Positions 8,617-16,837 of a DNA stretch of 64,000 nucleotides are shown here, piece after piece. The DNA is taken from the NCBI GenBank assembly GCA_963839815.1, contig CAWIWF010000008.1:62001-126000 (forward strand), in the 5' to 3' direction. A model generated the notes under the pieces. That model was not told where the DNA came from. It saw nothing but the letters and a program-made list of their open reading frames with translations, and did not search any database. Numbering within the stretch: the stretch's first letter is position 1; the number at the start of each line of letters is the position of its first letter. Origin of the DNA: JACVRM01 sp963839815 (lineage in GTDB: Bacteria; Actinomycetota; Thermoleophilia; Gaiellales; Gaiellaceae). Position numbers and translations under genes: made by a program.

Positions 8617-9387
8617 GTGATCGTGCGGGAGCTCGAGCTGGACCTCGACGCGTTCGAGGGGCCCTTCGACCTGCTGCTCACGCTCGTCCTGCGGGAGGAG
8701 CTGGAGCCGGCCGAGGTCGACGTGGCCGAGATCGTGCTGGGCTTCCTGGAGCGGCTGCAGGCGCGCGAGGGTGACGGCGCTCTCGACCTGGACGCCTGCG
8801 GCGAGTTCCTCGTGTTGGTCGCCGCGCTGCTCGAGCTGAAGGCACGCGGGCTCTTCCTGGAGGTCGAGGATCTCGAGGAGCTCGATCCCGAGGAGGCCGC
8901 GGAGGAGCTGGCGCGGCGGCTCGCCGAGTACCGGCGGATCCGCGAGGCGGCCGCCTGGCTCACCCGGCGACTCGAGGAGGAAGGCGGTCGGTACTTCCGG
9001 CTCGGGCCGGCGCCGCTGGCCCCCCGGCCTGAGCGCAGGCTGGCCGACCAGGACCCGGCGCTGCTCGCAGACGCGTTCCGCCGCCTCGCGGCCGAGCCGC
9101 CCGCCGTCTCGCTCGGGCACATGGCGCTGCGCTTCCCGCCCGTATCGCAGTTCCTGGCCCGCTTCCGGGCCCTGCTCGGCCGCCGCCGCCGCTTCGACTT
9201 CGACTCCGAGGTCACCGGGCTCGATCGCGCCGAGCTCGCCGTCGCGTTCCTGGCCCTGCTCGAGCTGCGCAAGGCCGGTGAGGTCGAGCTCGAGCAGGCG
9301 GCGCCGTTCGCGCCCATCCGCGTCGCGCGTGCCGAGGCCACTGCCCAGCCGAGGGAGGAAGAGACATGGATCGCCCGCTCCGCCTGA
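8617..9387 (+). CDS. scpA: segregation and condensation protein A
   Basis: Kleisin subunit that bridges SMC head domains and binds ScpB in chromosome condensation and segregation; 256 aa. The N-terminal kleisin signature FEGPFDLLLTL is at residues 13-23, followed by the VDVAEIVLGFL helix and the LVLVAALLELKARGLF segment. The C-terminal winged-helix part (VTGLDRAELAVAFLALLELRKAGEV) is complete. The GTG start follows TAGCCT by 9 nt. It overlaps scpB by 22 bp, so the two subunits are translationally coupled. Confidence 0.94.
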   Translation: MIVRELELDLDAFEGPFDLLLTLVLREELEPAEVDVAEIVLGFLERLQAREGDGALDLDACGEFLVLVAALLELKARGLFLEVEDLEELDPEEAAEELARRLAEYRRIREAAAWLTRRLEEEGGRYFRLGPAPLAPRPERRLADQDPALLADAFRRLAAEPPAVSLGHMALRFPPVSQFLARFRALLGRRRRFDFDSEVTGLDRAELAVAFLALLELRKAGEVELEQAAPFAPIRVARAEATAQPREEETWIARSA

Positions 9388-9965
9388 TCTCGTCGCACCC
9401 CGTCGACCACCTGGCCCGAACGGTCGAGGCCTTGCTCGTGGTCGCCTCGCAACCGCTGTCGGCCGAGGAGCTCGCCGCGGCCGCCCAGGACGACGCCGAG
9501 CGCGTCGAGACGGCGGTGGGCCTGCTGCGCGAGCGCTACCGGGAGGGGCGCAGCGGGATCGTGCTCGAGGCGGTGGCCGGCGGGTACGCCTTCCGCGCGG
9601 CACGCGAAGCCGCCGACGCCTGCGGGCGCCTGTTCGAGCGCCCGGTCGAGCGGGGCCTGTCGGCGGCGGCACTCGAGACCCTGGCCGTCATCGCCTACCT
9701 CGGGCCCTGCACGCGGCCTGATGTCGCCCGGCTGCGCGGCGTCGCGGCCGACTCGGTCGTGGCCGGGCTGCTGGAGCGCGGTCTCATCGCCGAAGCGGGG
9801 CGCGATGAGGCGGTCGGCGCCGTGCGCTACCGGACGACCGCGCTCTTCGAGCGCGTCTTCGGGCTGGAGAGCCTGTCCGAGCTCCCGCGGCTCGAGGACC
9901 TCGGCGGCGACGCCGAGGAGCTGCGCGACCGGCTCGAGGCGATCGCGACGAGCAGGCCCGCCTAG
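9366..9965 (+). CDS. scpB: segregation and condensation protein B
   Basis: Partner of ScpA in the SMC-ScpAB condensin complex; 199 aa, normal length. Two tandem winged-helix domains are recognisable: HLARTVEALLVVASQPLSAE near the start and LSAAALETLAVIAYLGPCTR near residue 100, followed by the LLERGLIAEAGR and YRTTALFERVFGLESLSELP segments typical of the family. The ATG lies within the end of scpA and is preceded by a GGGAGGAAG-type ribosome binding site. Confidence 0.94.
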   Translation: MDRPLRLISSHPVDHLARTVEALLVVASQPLSAEELAAAAQDDAERVETAVGLLRERYREGRSGIVLEAVAGGYAFRAAREAADACGRLFERPVERGLSAAALETLAVIAYLGPCTRPDVARLRGVAADSVVAGLLERGLIAEAGRDEAVGAVRYRTTALFERVFGLESLSELPRLEDLGGDAEELRDRLEAIATSRPA

Positions 9966-10123
9966 CCCGCGCCCGGGCGTCGCACCGGGGGCTGCGTGGA
10001 TGAGCCCGGCCCGCCACCCGCGGCTCAGGGTGCAGCGACGCGCGCAAGAGCCCACGCGAGCGGGCTCCGGGCGGCGTCCCCGCGGGACAGCTCCCGAATG
10101 GACATGACCGCAGGTGCCCGTGT

Positions 10124-10200
10124 CCTCCTCCCCGCTGCGAGCGTATGCGGGGCAGGCGCACACGTGTGTACCGGAATCGAGCCGAGAGCGTGACAGCGGC
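10124..10200 (+). repeat. dispersed repeat family C, copy
   Basis: Shares the string CTCCTCCCC, then GCGAGCnTAT, then GCGCACnCGTGTGT, then a GAGAGCGTGAC ending with the copies at 50795-51000 and, in reverse, 63535-63612. It occupies the gap between scpB and the pseudouridine synthase gene and argues against translating this stretch as an N-terminal extension of the latter. Confidence 0.55.
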
Positions 10201-10215
10201 GCCGATACTGTCGCC

Positions 10216-10911
10216 GTGCGCCTGAACGCCTATCTCGCTCGCGCCGGAGTGGCCTCGCGGCGGCGCGCCGACGAGCTCATCCGGAGCGGCGCCGTGCTGG
10301 TGAACGGGGAGCCCGGCCGGCTCGACACCGCCGTCGGTAGCCGTGACCACGTCGAGGTCGGCGGCCGTCGCGTCGTCCTGCAGCCGCTGACGCACGTGCT
10401 CCTCCACAAACCGCCCCGGACGGTGACGACGATGCGCGACCCGCAGGGGCGCCGCACTGTGCTCGACCTGGTCTCTCATCCCGTCCGGGTCGTGCCGGTC
10501 GGACGTCTCGACGCGGACACGACCGGAGCCCTGATGCTCACGAACGACGGCGACCTCGCCCACCGGCTCGCCCACCCGCGGTACGAGGTCGAGAAGGTCT
10601 ACGAGGCGTCCGTCGAGGGCGACCCCGCGGCCGAGGTGCTGGCGCGGCTCGAGCGCGGCGTCGAGCTCGACGACGGACCGACGGCGCCGGCACGTGCGCG
10701 GCGGCTCGGGCCAGGTCGTGTCGAGCTGACCATTCACGAGGGGCGCAAGCACCAGGTGAAGCGGATGCTCGCCGCCATCGGCCATCCGGTGACGGCGCTC
10801 CATCGCAGCCGCTACGCAGGCCTGACCGCCGACGCCCTCGCGCCGGGCACCTGGCGAGAGCTCACGCGCGACGAGGTGGAGGAGCTGCGCCGCAGTGTCG
10901 GCCTCGCCTGA
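10216..10911 (+). CDS. rluB: ribosomal large/small subunit pseudouridine synthase, RluB/RsuA type
   Basis: Converts a specific rRNA uridine to pseudouridine; 231 aa. An N-terminal S4 RNA-binding domain (MRLNAYLARAGVASRRRADE...VLVNGE) is followed by the catalytic domain with VGRLDADTTGALMLTNDGD, in which the Asp of GRLD is the catalytic residue, and by a C-terminal EGRKHQVKRMLAAIGHPV segment. The GTG start fits the S4 domain boundary; the frame stays open upstream to 10114, but that part is made of a dispersed repeat. It sits right after scpAB, a very common actinobacterial order. Assignment to RluB rather than RsuA rests on context. Confidence 0.9.
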   Translation: MRLNAYLARAGVASRRRADELIRSGAVLVNGEPGRLDTAVGSRDHVEVGGRRVVLQPLTHVLLHKPPRTVTTMRDPQGRRTVLDLVSHPVRVVPVGRLDADTTGALMLTNDGDLAHRLAHPRYEVEKVYEASVEGDPAAEVLARLERGVELDDGPTAPARARRLGPGRVELTIHEGRKHQVKRMLAAIGHPVTALHRSRYAGLTADALAPGTWRELTRDEVEELRRSVGLA

Positions 10912-10918
10912 GCCGCCC

Positions 10919-11447
10919 GTGATCCGCCCGGCGGAGCCGGGTGATGCCGACGGCCTCGCGCGGGTGCACGTCGAGGTTTGGCGTGATGCCTACCGCGGCT
11001 TGCTGCCCGAGGAGTACCTCGCCCGGCTCTCGGTGCGCGATCGGACCCGGGGCTGGCAGCGTCGTCTCGCCGGGCCGGCCCCGTCTCGAGCGGGTGGTCG
11101 TCGCCGCGAGGGACGGGCATGTGATCGGCTTCGCATCCGCCGGGCCGAGCCGGGACGACGACGCCGAGCGGGGAAGCATCGGCGAGCTCTACGCGATCTA
11201 CGTGCTCGCCAGGTGGTGGGGCGGCGGTACGGGACGGCGTCTCCAGGCGGAGGCACTCGCCGGGCTCCGGGACACCGGCTACCGGGAGGCGACGCTGTGG
11301 GTGCTCGACACCAACCGCCGCGCGCGCGCCTTCTACGAGCGCACCGGCTGGACCCCCGACGGCGCAACGAAGCAGGAGGAGTTCGGTCTGCCGATCACCG
11401 AGATCCGCTACCGCCGCTCACTCGAACCGGACAGCGTCTCTCCGTAA
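10919..11447 (+). pseudogene. GNAT acetyltransferase, frameshifted
   Basis: A GNAT-family N-acetyltransferase broken into two frames. The N-terminal part (MIRPAEPGDADGLARVHVEV, then RGLLPEEYLARLS) is read from the GTG at 10919 or from the overlapping GTG at 10895. The C-terminal part (RVVVAARDGHVIGFASAG, ELYAIYVLARWWGGGTGRRL with the acetyl-CoA binding loop, LDTNRRARAFYERTGW) is one frame away. The switch falls near 11070-11085 in a C-rich stretch. A one-base change restores a normal protein of about 176 aa, so this is either a recent pseudogene or a consensus error. Substrate unknown. Confidence 0.75.
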
Positions 11448-11804
11448 GTAGCCGCCAATCTGGACGGTTCGAGAGCGCCGGCTGAAGAGCCGGAAATGCA
11501 TTCGCGGACAGGAGGCGGCGACGCAGCCAGGGAGGCAGGCGCCAGAGAGCTTCCACAATCGCCGGCGCCTGACGTCAGCACCCATCGACAGCCGGGGACG
11601 GGGGTCACAGAGCGAGCCCCGACAATCCCCACCGCCCGACGCTAGCCACCCATCGGCGGAGGGCGGCTCCGCCGCCCGAAGTCACAACGCGGCCCACCGT
11701 TGCGATCTGGCAGCTGATCATCGGCAGCGAGGCCAAAGAGGGTCCGACAGTCCAGGTCGCCCGACGCTAGCCACCCATCGGCGGAGGGCGGCTCCGCCGC
11801 CCGC
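11448..11804. repeat. degenerate tandem array upstream of element A
   Basis: The gap between the acetyltransferase and trpS holds no gene. The string GCTAGCCACCCATCGGCGG followed by AGGGCGGCTCCGCCGCCCG occurs at 11643-11680 and again at 11767-11804, 124 bp apart. A weaker third version (CTGACGTCAGCACCCATCG) starts near 11568. The 11643 copy continues into a truncated element A without its end hairpin. Confidence 0.65.
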
Positions 11805-11873
11805 AGCCACCGCGCGGCCCCGGCGCGTCTGACCAACGAGGGGGCCCGTGGGGGAAACCGGGTTTCCCCCACG
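11776..11873 (+). repeat. dispersed hairpin element A, copy 2
   Basis: Full copy ending in a perfect inverted repeat at 11847-11873 with 13-nt arms CGTGGGGGAAACC and GGTTTCCCCCACG around a single G. The hairpin lies 9 nt beyond the trpS stop (trpS is on the reverse strand), so it would be the first structure in the trpS 3' untranslated region and probably acts as its terminator. Confidence 0.8.
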
Positions 11874-11882
11874 AGAGTGAGT

Positions 11883-12906
11883 TCACGACGCGCGAGCGTC
11901 GTGACGAGCGGGGACGAAGCCCATTCGCTCGTACATCGTCGCGAGCGTTGGTGCGGCGGCCACGGCCGCTTTCTCGGCGCCGCGCTCGAGCAGGCTCCGC
12001 AGCTCGGGCTCGTCGCCGCGCAACTCGTGGAATCGCTGCTGGATCGGGCCGACGAACTCGGCAACGGCGTCGCCGACGTCCTGCTTGAACTGGCCGTACC
12101 CCTGCCCGTCGTAGCGGGACTCGATCGCCTCTGGGGGCTCGCCGGTCGCCACCGACATGATCTCGATCAGGTTGGTGACGCCGGGCTTGTCCGGTGCGCG
12201 CCGCACGTCGCGGCCCGAGTCGGTGACCGCCGAGCGCAGCTTCTTGCGGATCGTGTCGGGCGGGTCGAGGAGGCGAATGGAGCCCTGGTCGGAACTGCCG
12301 GTCTTGCCCATCTTGTCGGTGGGGTCCTGCAGGTCCATGATCCGCGCGCCGGTCTCCGGGTAGACGCCGTCGGGGACGACGAAGGTCTCGCCGTAGCGGG
12401 CGTTGAAGCGCACGGCGACGTCCCTGGCGAGCTCGAGATGCTGCCGCTGGTCGTCGCCGATCGGGACCGTGTCGGCGCGGTACAGCAGGATGTCGCCCGC
12501 CATCAGCACCGGGTAGCTGAACAGGGCGGAGCTGACGAAGTCCTGCCGCTCGCCCTTCTCCTTGAACTGGGTCATGCGACCGAGCTGGCCGTAGCTCGTC
12601 ACGGCGCCCAGCAGCCAGGCCGCCTCGGCGTGCGCCGGCACGTGGCTCTGCACGAACACCGTCGATCGCTCGGGGTCGAGGCCCGTGGCGAACAGCATCG
12701 CGCCGAGGTCGAGCGTCAACCGGTGCAGCTCTGCCGGGTCGTACTCGACCGTGATCGCGTGCAGGTCGACGACACAGAAGAACGCCTCGCCACCGGCGGC
12801 CGCGGCCCGGTCCTGGGTCGCCGCGTACTGGCGAAAGCCGCCGCTGTAGTTGCCGAACGTCGGATCGCCGGTCGGCTTGATTCCTCGAGAACACCCTCAT
12901 GGCCAT
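11883..12906 (-). CDS. trpS: tryptophanyl-tRNA synthetase, frameshift near the N-terminus
   Basis: Class I aminoacyl-tRNA synthetase charging tRNA-Trp, about 340 aa. The body is intact: SHVPAHAEAAWLLGAVTSYG, the SALFSYPVLMAGDILLY segment, GDDQRQHLELARD, and a KMSKS-equivalent written KMGKT. The start at 12906 (MAMRVFS) has an AGGAGG site at good spacing. After the first codons the frame is interrupted by one extra base near 12891, and only the shifted frame gives the expected SGIKPTGDPTFGNYSGG ATP-binding motif. Since the gene is essential, a sequence error is the simplest explanation. No second trpS is seen here. Confidence 0.88.
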
Positions 12907-13115
12907 GTGATTGTTCCTCCTCTTCGACAGGCGCGGCCGCGCCTCTCCTTCCGAGACCCGATGCGCGGTGCCGGCTGTGCTGCGCTCGCTAGCGCAGGCT
13001 CCCGCCCCGCGCGCACGGCCAGAGCCAGGCCCCGGTGCGGGTGGCGGAGAGCATGGGCCAACGGTAGCCGCCTGCGGAGCGGTCGGCAACCGGCCCGCCA
13101 CTAGACTCACGTGGG

Positions 13116-13955
13116 ATGACCGCAGCCGACGTGCTCAAGCCGTTCCGGGTCGTCGGCCGCGAGGACGGGCCCTCGCCGACCGTCGTCGAGGCGCGCGGCC
13201 GCCGGATCGGCAACGGCCACTTCGGGCTGATCGCCGGCCCGTGCACGGTCGAGTCACTGGAGCAGACGCTGGCGAGCGCGCGCGCGGTCGCTGCGGCCGG
13301 CGCGACCTGGCTGCGCGGCGGCGCGTTCAAGCCGCGCACGTCGCCGTACTCCTTCGCAGGCCTCGGGCAGGAGGCGCTCGACATCCTTCGCGAGGCGCGC
13401 GAGGAGACCGGTCTCCCGGTCGTGACCGAGCTGCTCGACCCGCGCCATGCCGAGGCGGTCGCAGAGGTCGCCGACGTCGTGCAGGTCGGCGCGCGCAACA
13501 TGCAGAACTATCCGCTCCTGGCCGAGGCTGGGCGGCTCGACCGCCCGGTTCTCCTGAAGCGCGGGCCGGCGGCGAGCGTGGAGGAGCTCCTGCTCGCCGC
13601 CGAGACGGTCGCGAAGGAGGGGAACGAGCGCATCGTCCTCTGCGAGCGCGGCATCCGCACGTTCGAGCGCTCGACGCGGTACACGCTCGACCTCGGCTCG
13701 GTGGCGCTGCTCAAGCAGGAGACGCACCTCCCCGTCGTCGTCGATCCGTCCCACGCCGCCGGCCGTCGCGACCTCGTGCCGGCGCTCGCGCGTGCCGCCG
13801 CGGCGGTCGGGGCCGACGGCGTCATGATCGAGGTGCACCCCGATCCCGACGAGGCGCTCTGCGACGGTCCGCAGCAGGTCGCAGCCGCCGACTTCGCCGC
13901 CCTCGCCGAGGAGCTGGGCGCCATCGTCACCCTGCTCGGCAAGCAGCTCGGCTAA
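13116..13955 (+). CDS. aroF: 3-deoxy-7-phosphoheptulonate (DAHP) synthase
   Basis: Condenses phosphoenolpyruvate and erythrose-4-phosphate, the first step of the shikimate pathway; 279 aa, type I-beta. Visible motifs: IAGPCTVES, RGGAFKPRTSPYSF, VQVGARNMQNYPLL, VLLKRG, ERGIRTFE and VVVDPSHAAGRRD, which supply substrate and metal ligands. The roughly 70-residue N-terminal ferredoxin-like regulatory domain of many type I-beta enzymes is absent; the protein begins just before the catalytic barrel. The ATG follows TAGACT by 9 nt, suggesting leaderless mRNA. It is adjacent to aroA in the same direction. Confidence 0.94.
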   Translation: MTAADVLKPFRVVGREDGPSPTVVEARGRRIGNGHFGLIAGPCTVESLEQTLASARAVAAAGATWLRGGAFKPRTSPYSFAGLGQEALDILREAREETGLPVVTELLDPRHAEAVAEVADVVQVGARNMQNYPLLAEAGRLDRPVLLKRGPAASVEELLLAAETVAKEGNERIVLCERGIRTFERSTRYTLDLGSVALLKQETHLPVVVDPSHAAGRRDLVPALARAAAAVGADGVMIEVHPDPDEALCDGPQQVAAADFAALAEELGAIVTLLGKQLG

Positions 13956-14003
13956 GCAGCCGCCGCCGACCGCCAGCACACTCCCTGCCGTGAGAGGCCA
14001 GGC

Positions 14004-15296
14004 GTGACCCGCACCGTGGAGCCTGCGGCCGCCGTCGCCGGCCACATCGGCCTGCCGGGTGACAAGTCGATCTCGCATCGGGCGCTCCTTGTCGCCGCCG
14101 TCGCGGACGGCGACACGACCATCAGCGGCTTCGGCCGCTCGCTGGACACCGAGGCGACCGTCGGCGCGCTGCGGGCGCTCGGCGTCACGATCGAGGAGCC
14201 GGAGGCCGATGAGCTCGTCGTCCGGGGCGCCGGCCTGCGCGGCTTGCGCGAGCCCGGAGCGCCGATCGACTGCGGCAACTCGGGGACGCTGCTGCGGCTG
14301 CTCACAGGCCTCCTCGCCGGGCACGGCGGTCGCTTCGAGCTCACGGGGGACTCCTCCCTCCGCGCCCGGCCGATGGAGCGCGTGGCCGAGCCGCTGCGCG
14401 CGCTGGGCGCCCGCGTCGAGACGACAGGCGGCTGCGCCCCGGTGCTCGTGGAGGGCGGCAGCCTCACCGGCGCGACCCTCGAGCCGGCCGTGGCGAGCGC
14501 CCAAGTGAAGTCCGCCCTCCTTCTCGCCGGGCTCTACGCCCGTGGCTCGACGACGGTGGTCGAGCCGCTCACGACCCGCGATCACACCGAGCTGCTGCTG
14601 CGGGCAGCAGGAGCCGCGGTCGTGCGCAGGGGAGCGCGCGTCACCGTGCGTCCCGTGGAGCGGCTCTCGCTGGGCGCGGTCGAGGTGCCGGGCGACCTGT
14701 CCGGCGCGGCGCCCTTCCTGGCGGCGGCGAGCCTCCTCGCCGGTTCCGAGCTGATGCTCCACGGCGTGGGCCTCAATCCGACCCGGACCGGCTTCCTCGA
14801 CGTGCTCGCCCGCATGGGCGCTCGGGTGACGGTCGTGCACCGGCGGCGTGTGGGAGCCGAGCCGGTCGGCGACCTCGACGTGCGCCCGAGCGAGCTCGTC
14901 GCGGCGAGCGTGCCGCCCGCGGAGATCCCGCTCCTCGTCGACGAGCTGCCGTTGCTCGCGCTCGTTGCCGGCATGGCGCGCGGGACGACGTCTGTCCGCG
15001 GCGCGGGCGAGCTGCGGGTGAAGGAGACCGACCGGCTCCAGGCGGTCGTGGACGCGCTGCGGCCCCTCGGCCTCCACATCGAGGCGCGCGAGGACGGCTT
15101 CCGCATCCGTGGTGTCCCGACCCGGCCGCGCGGGGGCAGCGTGGTCGATGCGCGCGGCGATCACCGCATCGTGATGCTCGGAGCCGTCGCCGGGCTCGTC
15201 TCGCGCGAGGGCGTGCAGATCGAGGGCGACGAGGCGGTCGCCGTAAGCTTCCCGGGATTCTTCGACCTGGTCGAGGCCGTCGCTCAGCGCCGCTGA
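14004..15296 (+). CDS. aroA: 3-phosphoshikimate 1-carboxyvinyltransferase (EPSP synthase)
   Basis: Transfers the enolpyruvyl group of PEP to shikimate-3-phosphate; 430 aa, full length. Recognisable elements: LPGDKSISHRALLVAA at the N-terminus, DCGNSGTLLRLLTGLLAG, RPMERVAEPLRALGARVE, the LPLLALVAGMARGTT stretch, VKETDRLQAVVDALRPLG and DHRIVMLGAVAGL. The GTG start puts the K of GDKS at residue 19. It lies 48 bp after aroF and is probably co-transcribed with it and with cmk, plsC and der downstream. Confidence 0.96.
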   Translation: MTRTVEPAAAVAGHIGLPGDKSISHRALLVAAVADGDTTISGFGRSLDTEATVGALRALGVTIEEPEADELVVRGAGLRGLREPGAPIDCGNSGTLLRLLTGLLAGHGGRFELTGDSSLRARPMERVAEPLRALGARVETTGGCAPVLVEGGSLTGATLEPAVASAQVKSALLLAGLYARGSTTVVEPLTTRDHTELLLRAAGAAVVRRGARVTVRPVERLSLGAVEVPGDLSGAAPFLAAASLLAGSELMLHGVGLNPTRTGFLDVLARMGARVTVVHRRRVGAEPVGDLDVRPSELVAASVPPAEIPLLVDELPLLALVAGMARGTTSVRGAGELRVKETDRLQAVVDALRPLGLHIEAREDGFRIRGVPTRPRGGSVVDARGDHRIVMLGAVAGLVSREGVQIEGDEAVAVSFPGFFDLVEAVAQRR

Positions 15297-15327
15297 GCCG
15301 CCCTCGACTCGCTGGAGGGACGACGAG

Positions 15328-15453
15328 GTGACATCGACGCCGAGGGAACGTCAGGCCGCACGGAAGGCTCGTCGCGTCTTCGACAGAGCGGCGCGTGCGA
15401 ACCCGGCGCGCCTCCGTCCAGCTGGCGCTCGACCGCCAGGGGCAGGCGCGTGA
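15328..15453 (+). CDS. possible small basic protein, 41 aa, coupled to cmk
   Basis: A 41-codon ORF from GTG to a TGA that overlaps the cmk GTG start by 4 bp (GTGA). It has a GGAGGG ribosome binding site 8 nt before its start. The product begins MTSTPRERQAARKARRVFDR and is rich in Arg, Ala and Pro. No homolog is recognised. Good translation signals and the 4-bp coupling favour a genuine small gene, or a translated leader of cmk, but it may be chance. Confidence 0.45.
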   Translation: MTSTPRERQAARKARRVFDRAARANPARLRPAGARPPGAGA

Positions 15454-16082
15454 TCGTGGCGATCGACGGGCCCGCGGGTGCGGGGAAGAGCACTGTGGCA
15501 CGCCGGCTGGCGGAGCGGCTTGCCTTCCGCTATGTCGACACCGGCGCGATGTACCGGGCGCTGACCTGGCTCGCCACCGAGAGAGGCGTGCCGCATGAGG
15601 ACGGCGCCGCGCTGGCGCGGCTGGCGTATGCGCACCCGGTCCAGCTCGACGAGGCCGGGACGGTCACGATCGCGGGCACCGACGTCACCAGCGCGATTCG
15701 CAGCGCCGCCATCGACCGCGCCGTGCCGGTCGTGGCGCGGCAGCCGGAGGTGCGCGAGGTGATGCGCGTGCGGCAGCGGGAGCTCGGCGAGGCCGGCGAC
15801 GCCGTCATGGAGGGTCGCGACATCGGCACGGTGGTCGCCCCGAACGCCGACGTGAAGGTCTACCTCGTCGCCGACGCATCCGTCCGCGCGGGCCGGCGGC
15901 TGGCGGAGCGTCCCGAGATCGGCGCCGATGCGCTCGTCACCGACCTGCGGCTGCGCGACGAGAGCGACGCGGAGCGCACCCAGCGGGCACCCGACGCGCA
16001 CGTGATCGACACCACCGAGCTCCCCATCGACGACGTCGTCGACCGCATCGAGCAGCTGGTGCGCACGAGGTCGCCGGCGTGA
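15450..16082 (+). CDS. cmk: cytidylate kinase
   Basis: Phosphorylates CMP and dCMP with ATP in pyrimidine nucleotide recycling; 210 aa. The P-loop GPAGAGKSTVARRLAE is at residues 7-22, then YVDTGAMYRALTW (nucleotide-monophosphate binding), VMEGRDIGTVVAPNADVKVYL, and the lid/Arg-rich part LRDESDAERTQRAPDAHVIDTT. Slightly shorter than the enterobacterial enzyme but complete. The GTG start overlaps a possible 41-aa ORF upstream, and its TGA overlaps the plsC GTG by 4 bp. Confidence 0.95.
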   Translation: MIVAIDGPAGAGKSTVARRLAERLAFRYVDTGAMYRALTWLATERGVPHEDGAALARLAYAHPVQLDEAGTVTIAGTDVTSAIRSAAIDRAVPVVARQPEVREVMRVRQRELGEAGDAVMEGRDIGTVVAPNADVKVYLVADASVRAGRRLAERPEIGADALVTDLRLRDESDAERTQRAPDAHVIDTTELPIDDVVDRIEQLVRTRSPA

Positions 16083-16768
16083 GGGCGGCGGAGGGCGTCT
16101 GGCGCGTCGGGCGGCTGACACTGCAGCCGCTGACGAAGGCGATCGCGCCGATGCGGGTCTACGGGCAGGAGCGCGTGCCGAGCGAGGGAGGCGTCGTGCT
16201 CGCGCTCAACCACTTCTCCTGGCTCGACCCGCTCGCGTTCGGCTCGGCGTCGCCGCGGGTCATCTACTACATGGCGAAGATCGAGCTGCACCGCGTCCCC
16301 GGGCTCGGCGCCTTCGTGCGCAGCTTCGGCGCCTTCTCCGTCCGCCGGGGGGAGTCGGACCGGGAGGCGATCCGGCTGTCCCGCGAGCTGATCCAGGAGG
16401 GACGCGCGCTTGGCCTCTTCGTCGAGGGAACGAGGCAGATGCGCGAGCCGGGAGAGGTCAAGGCCGGGGCTGCGATGATCGCGCTGCAGGAGCGCGTCCC
16501 CGTGATCCCGGCAGCCATCCACGGCAGCCAGTTCTGGAAGCCCGGCAACTTCCATCCCGTTTCGATCGCCTGGGGCGAGCCGCTCGACCTGAGCGGGATT
16601 CCGTCCGGCGCCCGCGGTTACCGCGAGGCGTCGGTCGAGATCGGCCGAGCGATCCGCACGTTGTGGGACTTCCTCGTCGACGCGCACGAGGCTGGCCGCC
16701 CCCGCGGCGCCGTGGCTCCGACCGGCGGCCCGGCGGCCGACCACGGCCCGGACGACGCACGTGGCTGA
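16079..16768 (+). CDS. plsC: 1-acyl-sn-glycerol-3-phosphate acyltransferase
   Basis: Membrane-associated acyltransferase making phosphatidic acid; 229 aa. The catalytic HX4D motif is NHFSWLDPLAFGSA. Further conserved blocks are SFGAFSVRRGESDREA and GLFVEGTRQMREPGEVKAG (glycerol-phosphate binding), plus VPVIPAAIHGSQFWKPGNF. The C-terminal tail is short and Pro/Gly-rich. The GTG start overlaps cmk by 4 bp. The cmk-plsC-der order is a familiar operon in this group. Confidence 0.92.
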   Translation: MRAAEGVWRVGRLTLQPLTKAIAPMRVYGQERVPSEGGVVLALNHFSWLDPLAFGSASPRVIYYMAKIELHRVPGLGAFVRSFGAFSVRRGESDREAIRLSRELIQEGRALGLFVEGTRQMREPGEVKAGAAMIALQERVPVIPAAIHGSQFWKPGNFHPVSIAWGEPLDLSGIPSGARGYREASVEIGRAIRTLWDFLVDAHEAGRPRGAVAPTGGPAADHGPDDARG

Positions 16769-16837
16769 CAGTTACAAACTCCCGCAGACCGAGGCGCACC
16801 GTGCAGGCGACGGCACCCCTGCGCGGCGGGAGTGGGC

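Noticed and set aside
10114..10215. 34-codon N-terminal extension of the pseudouridine synthase
   Set aside because: The stretch is a copy of dispersed repeat family C, and the S4 domain starts naturally at the GTG at 10216.
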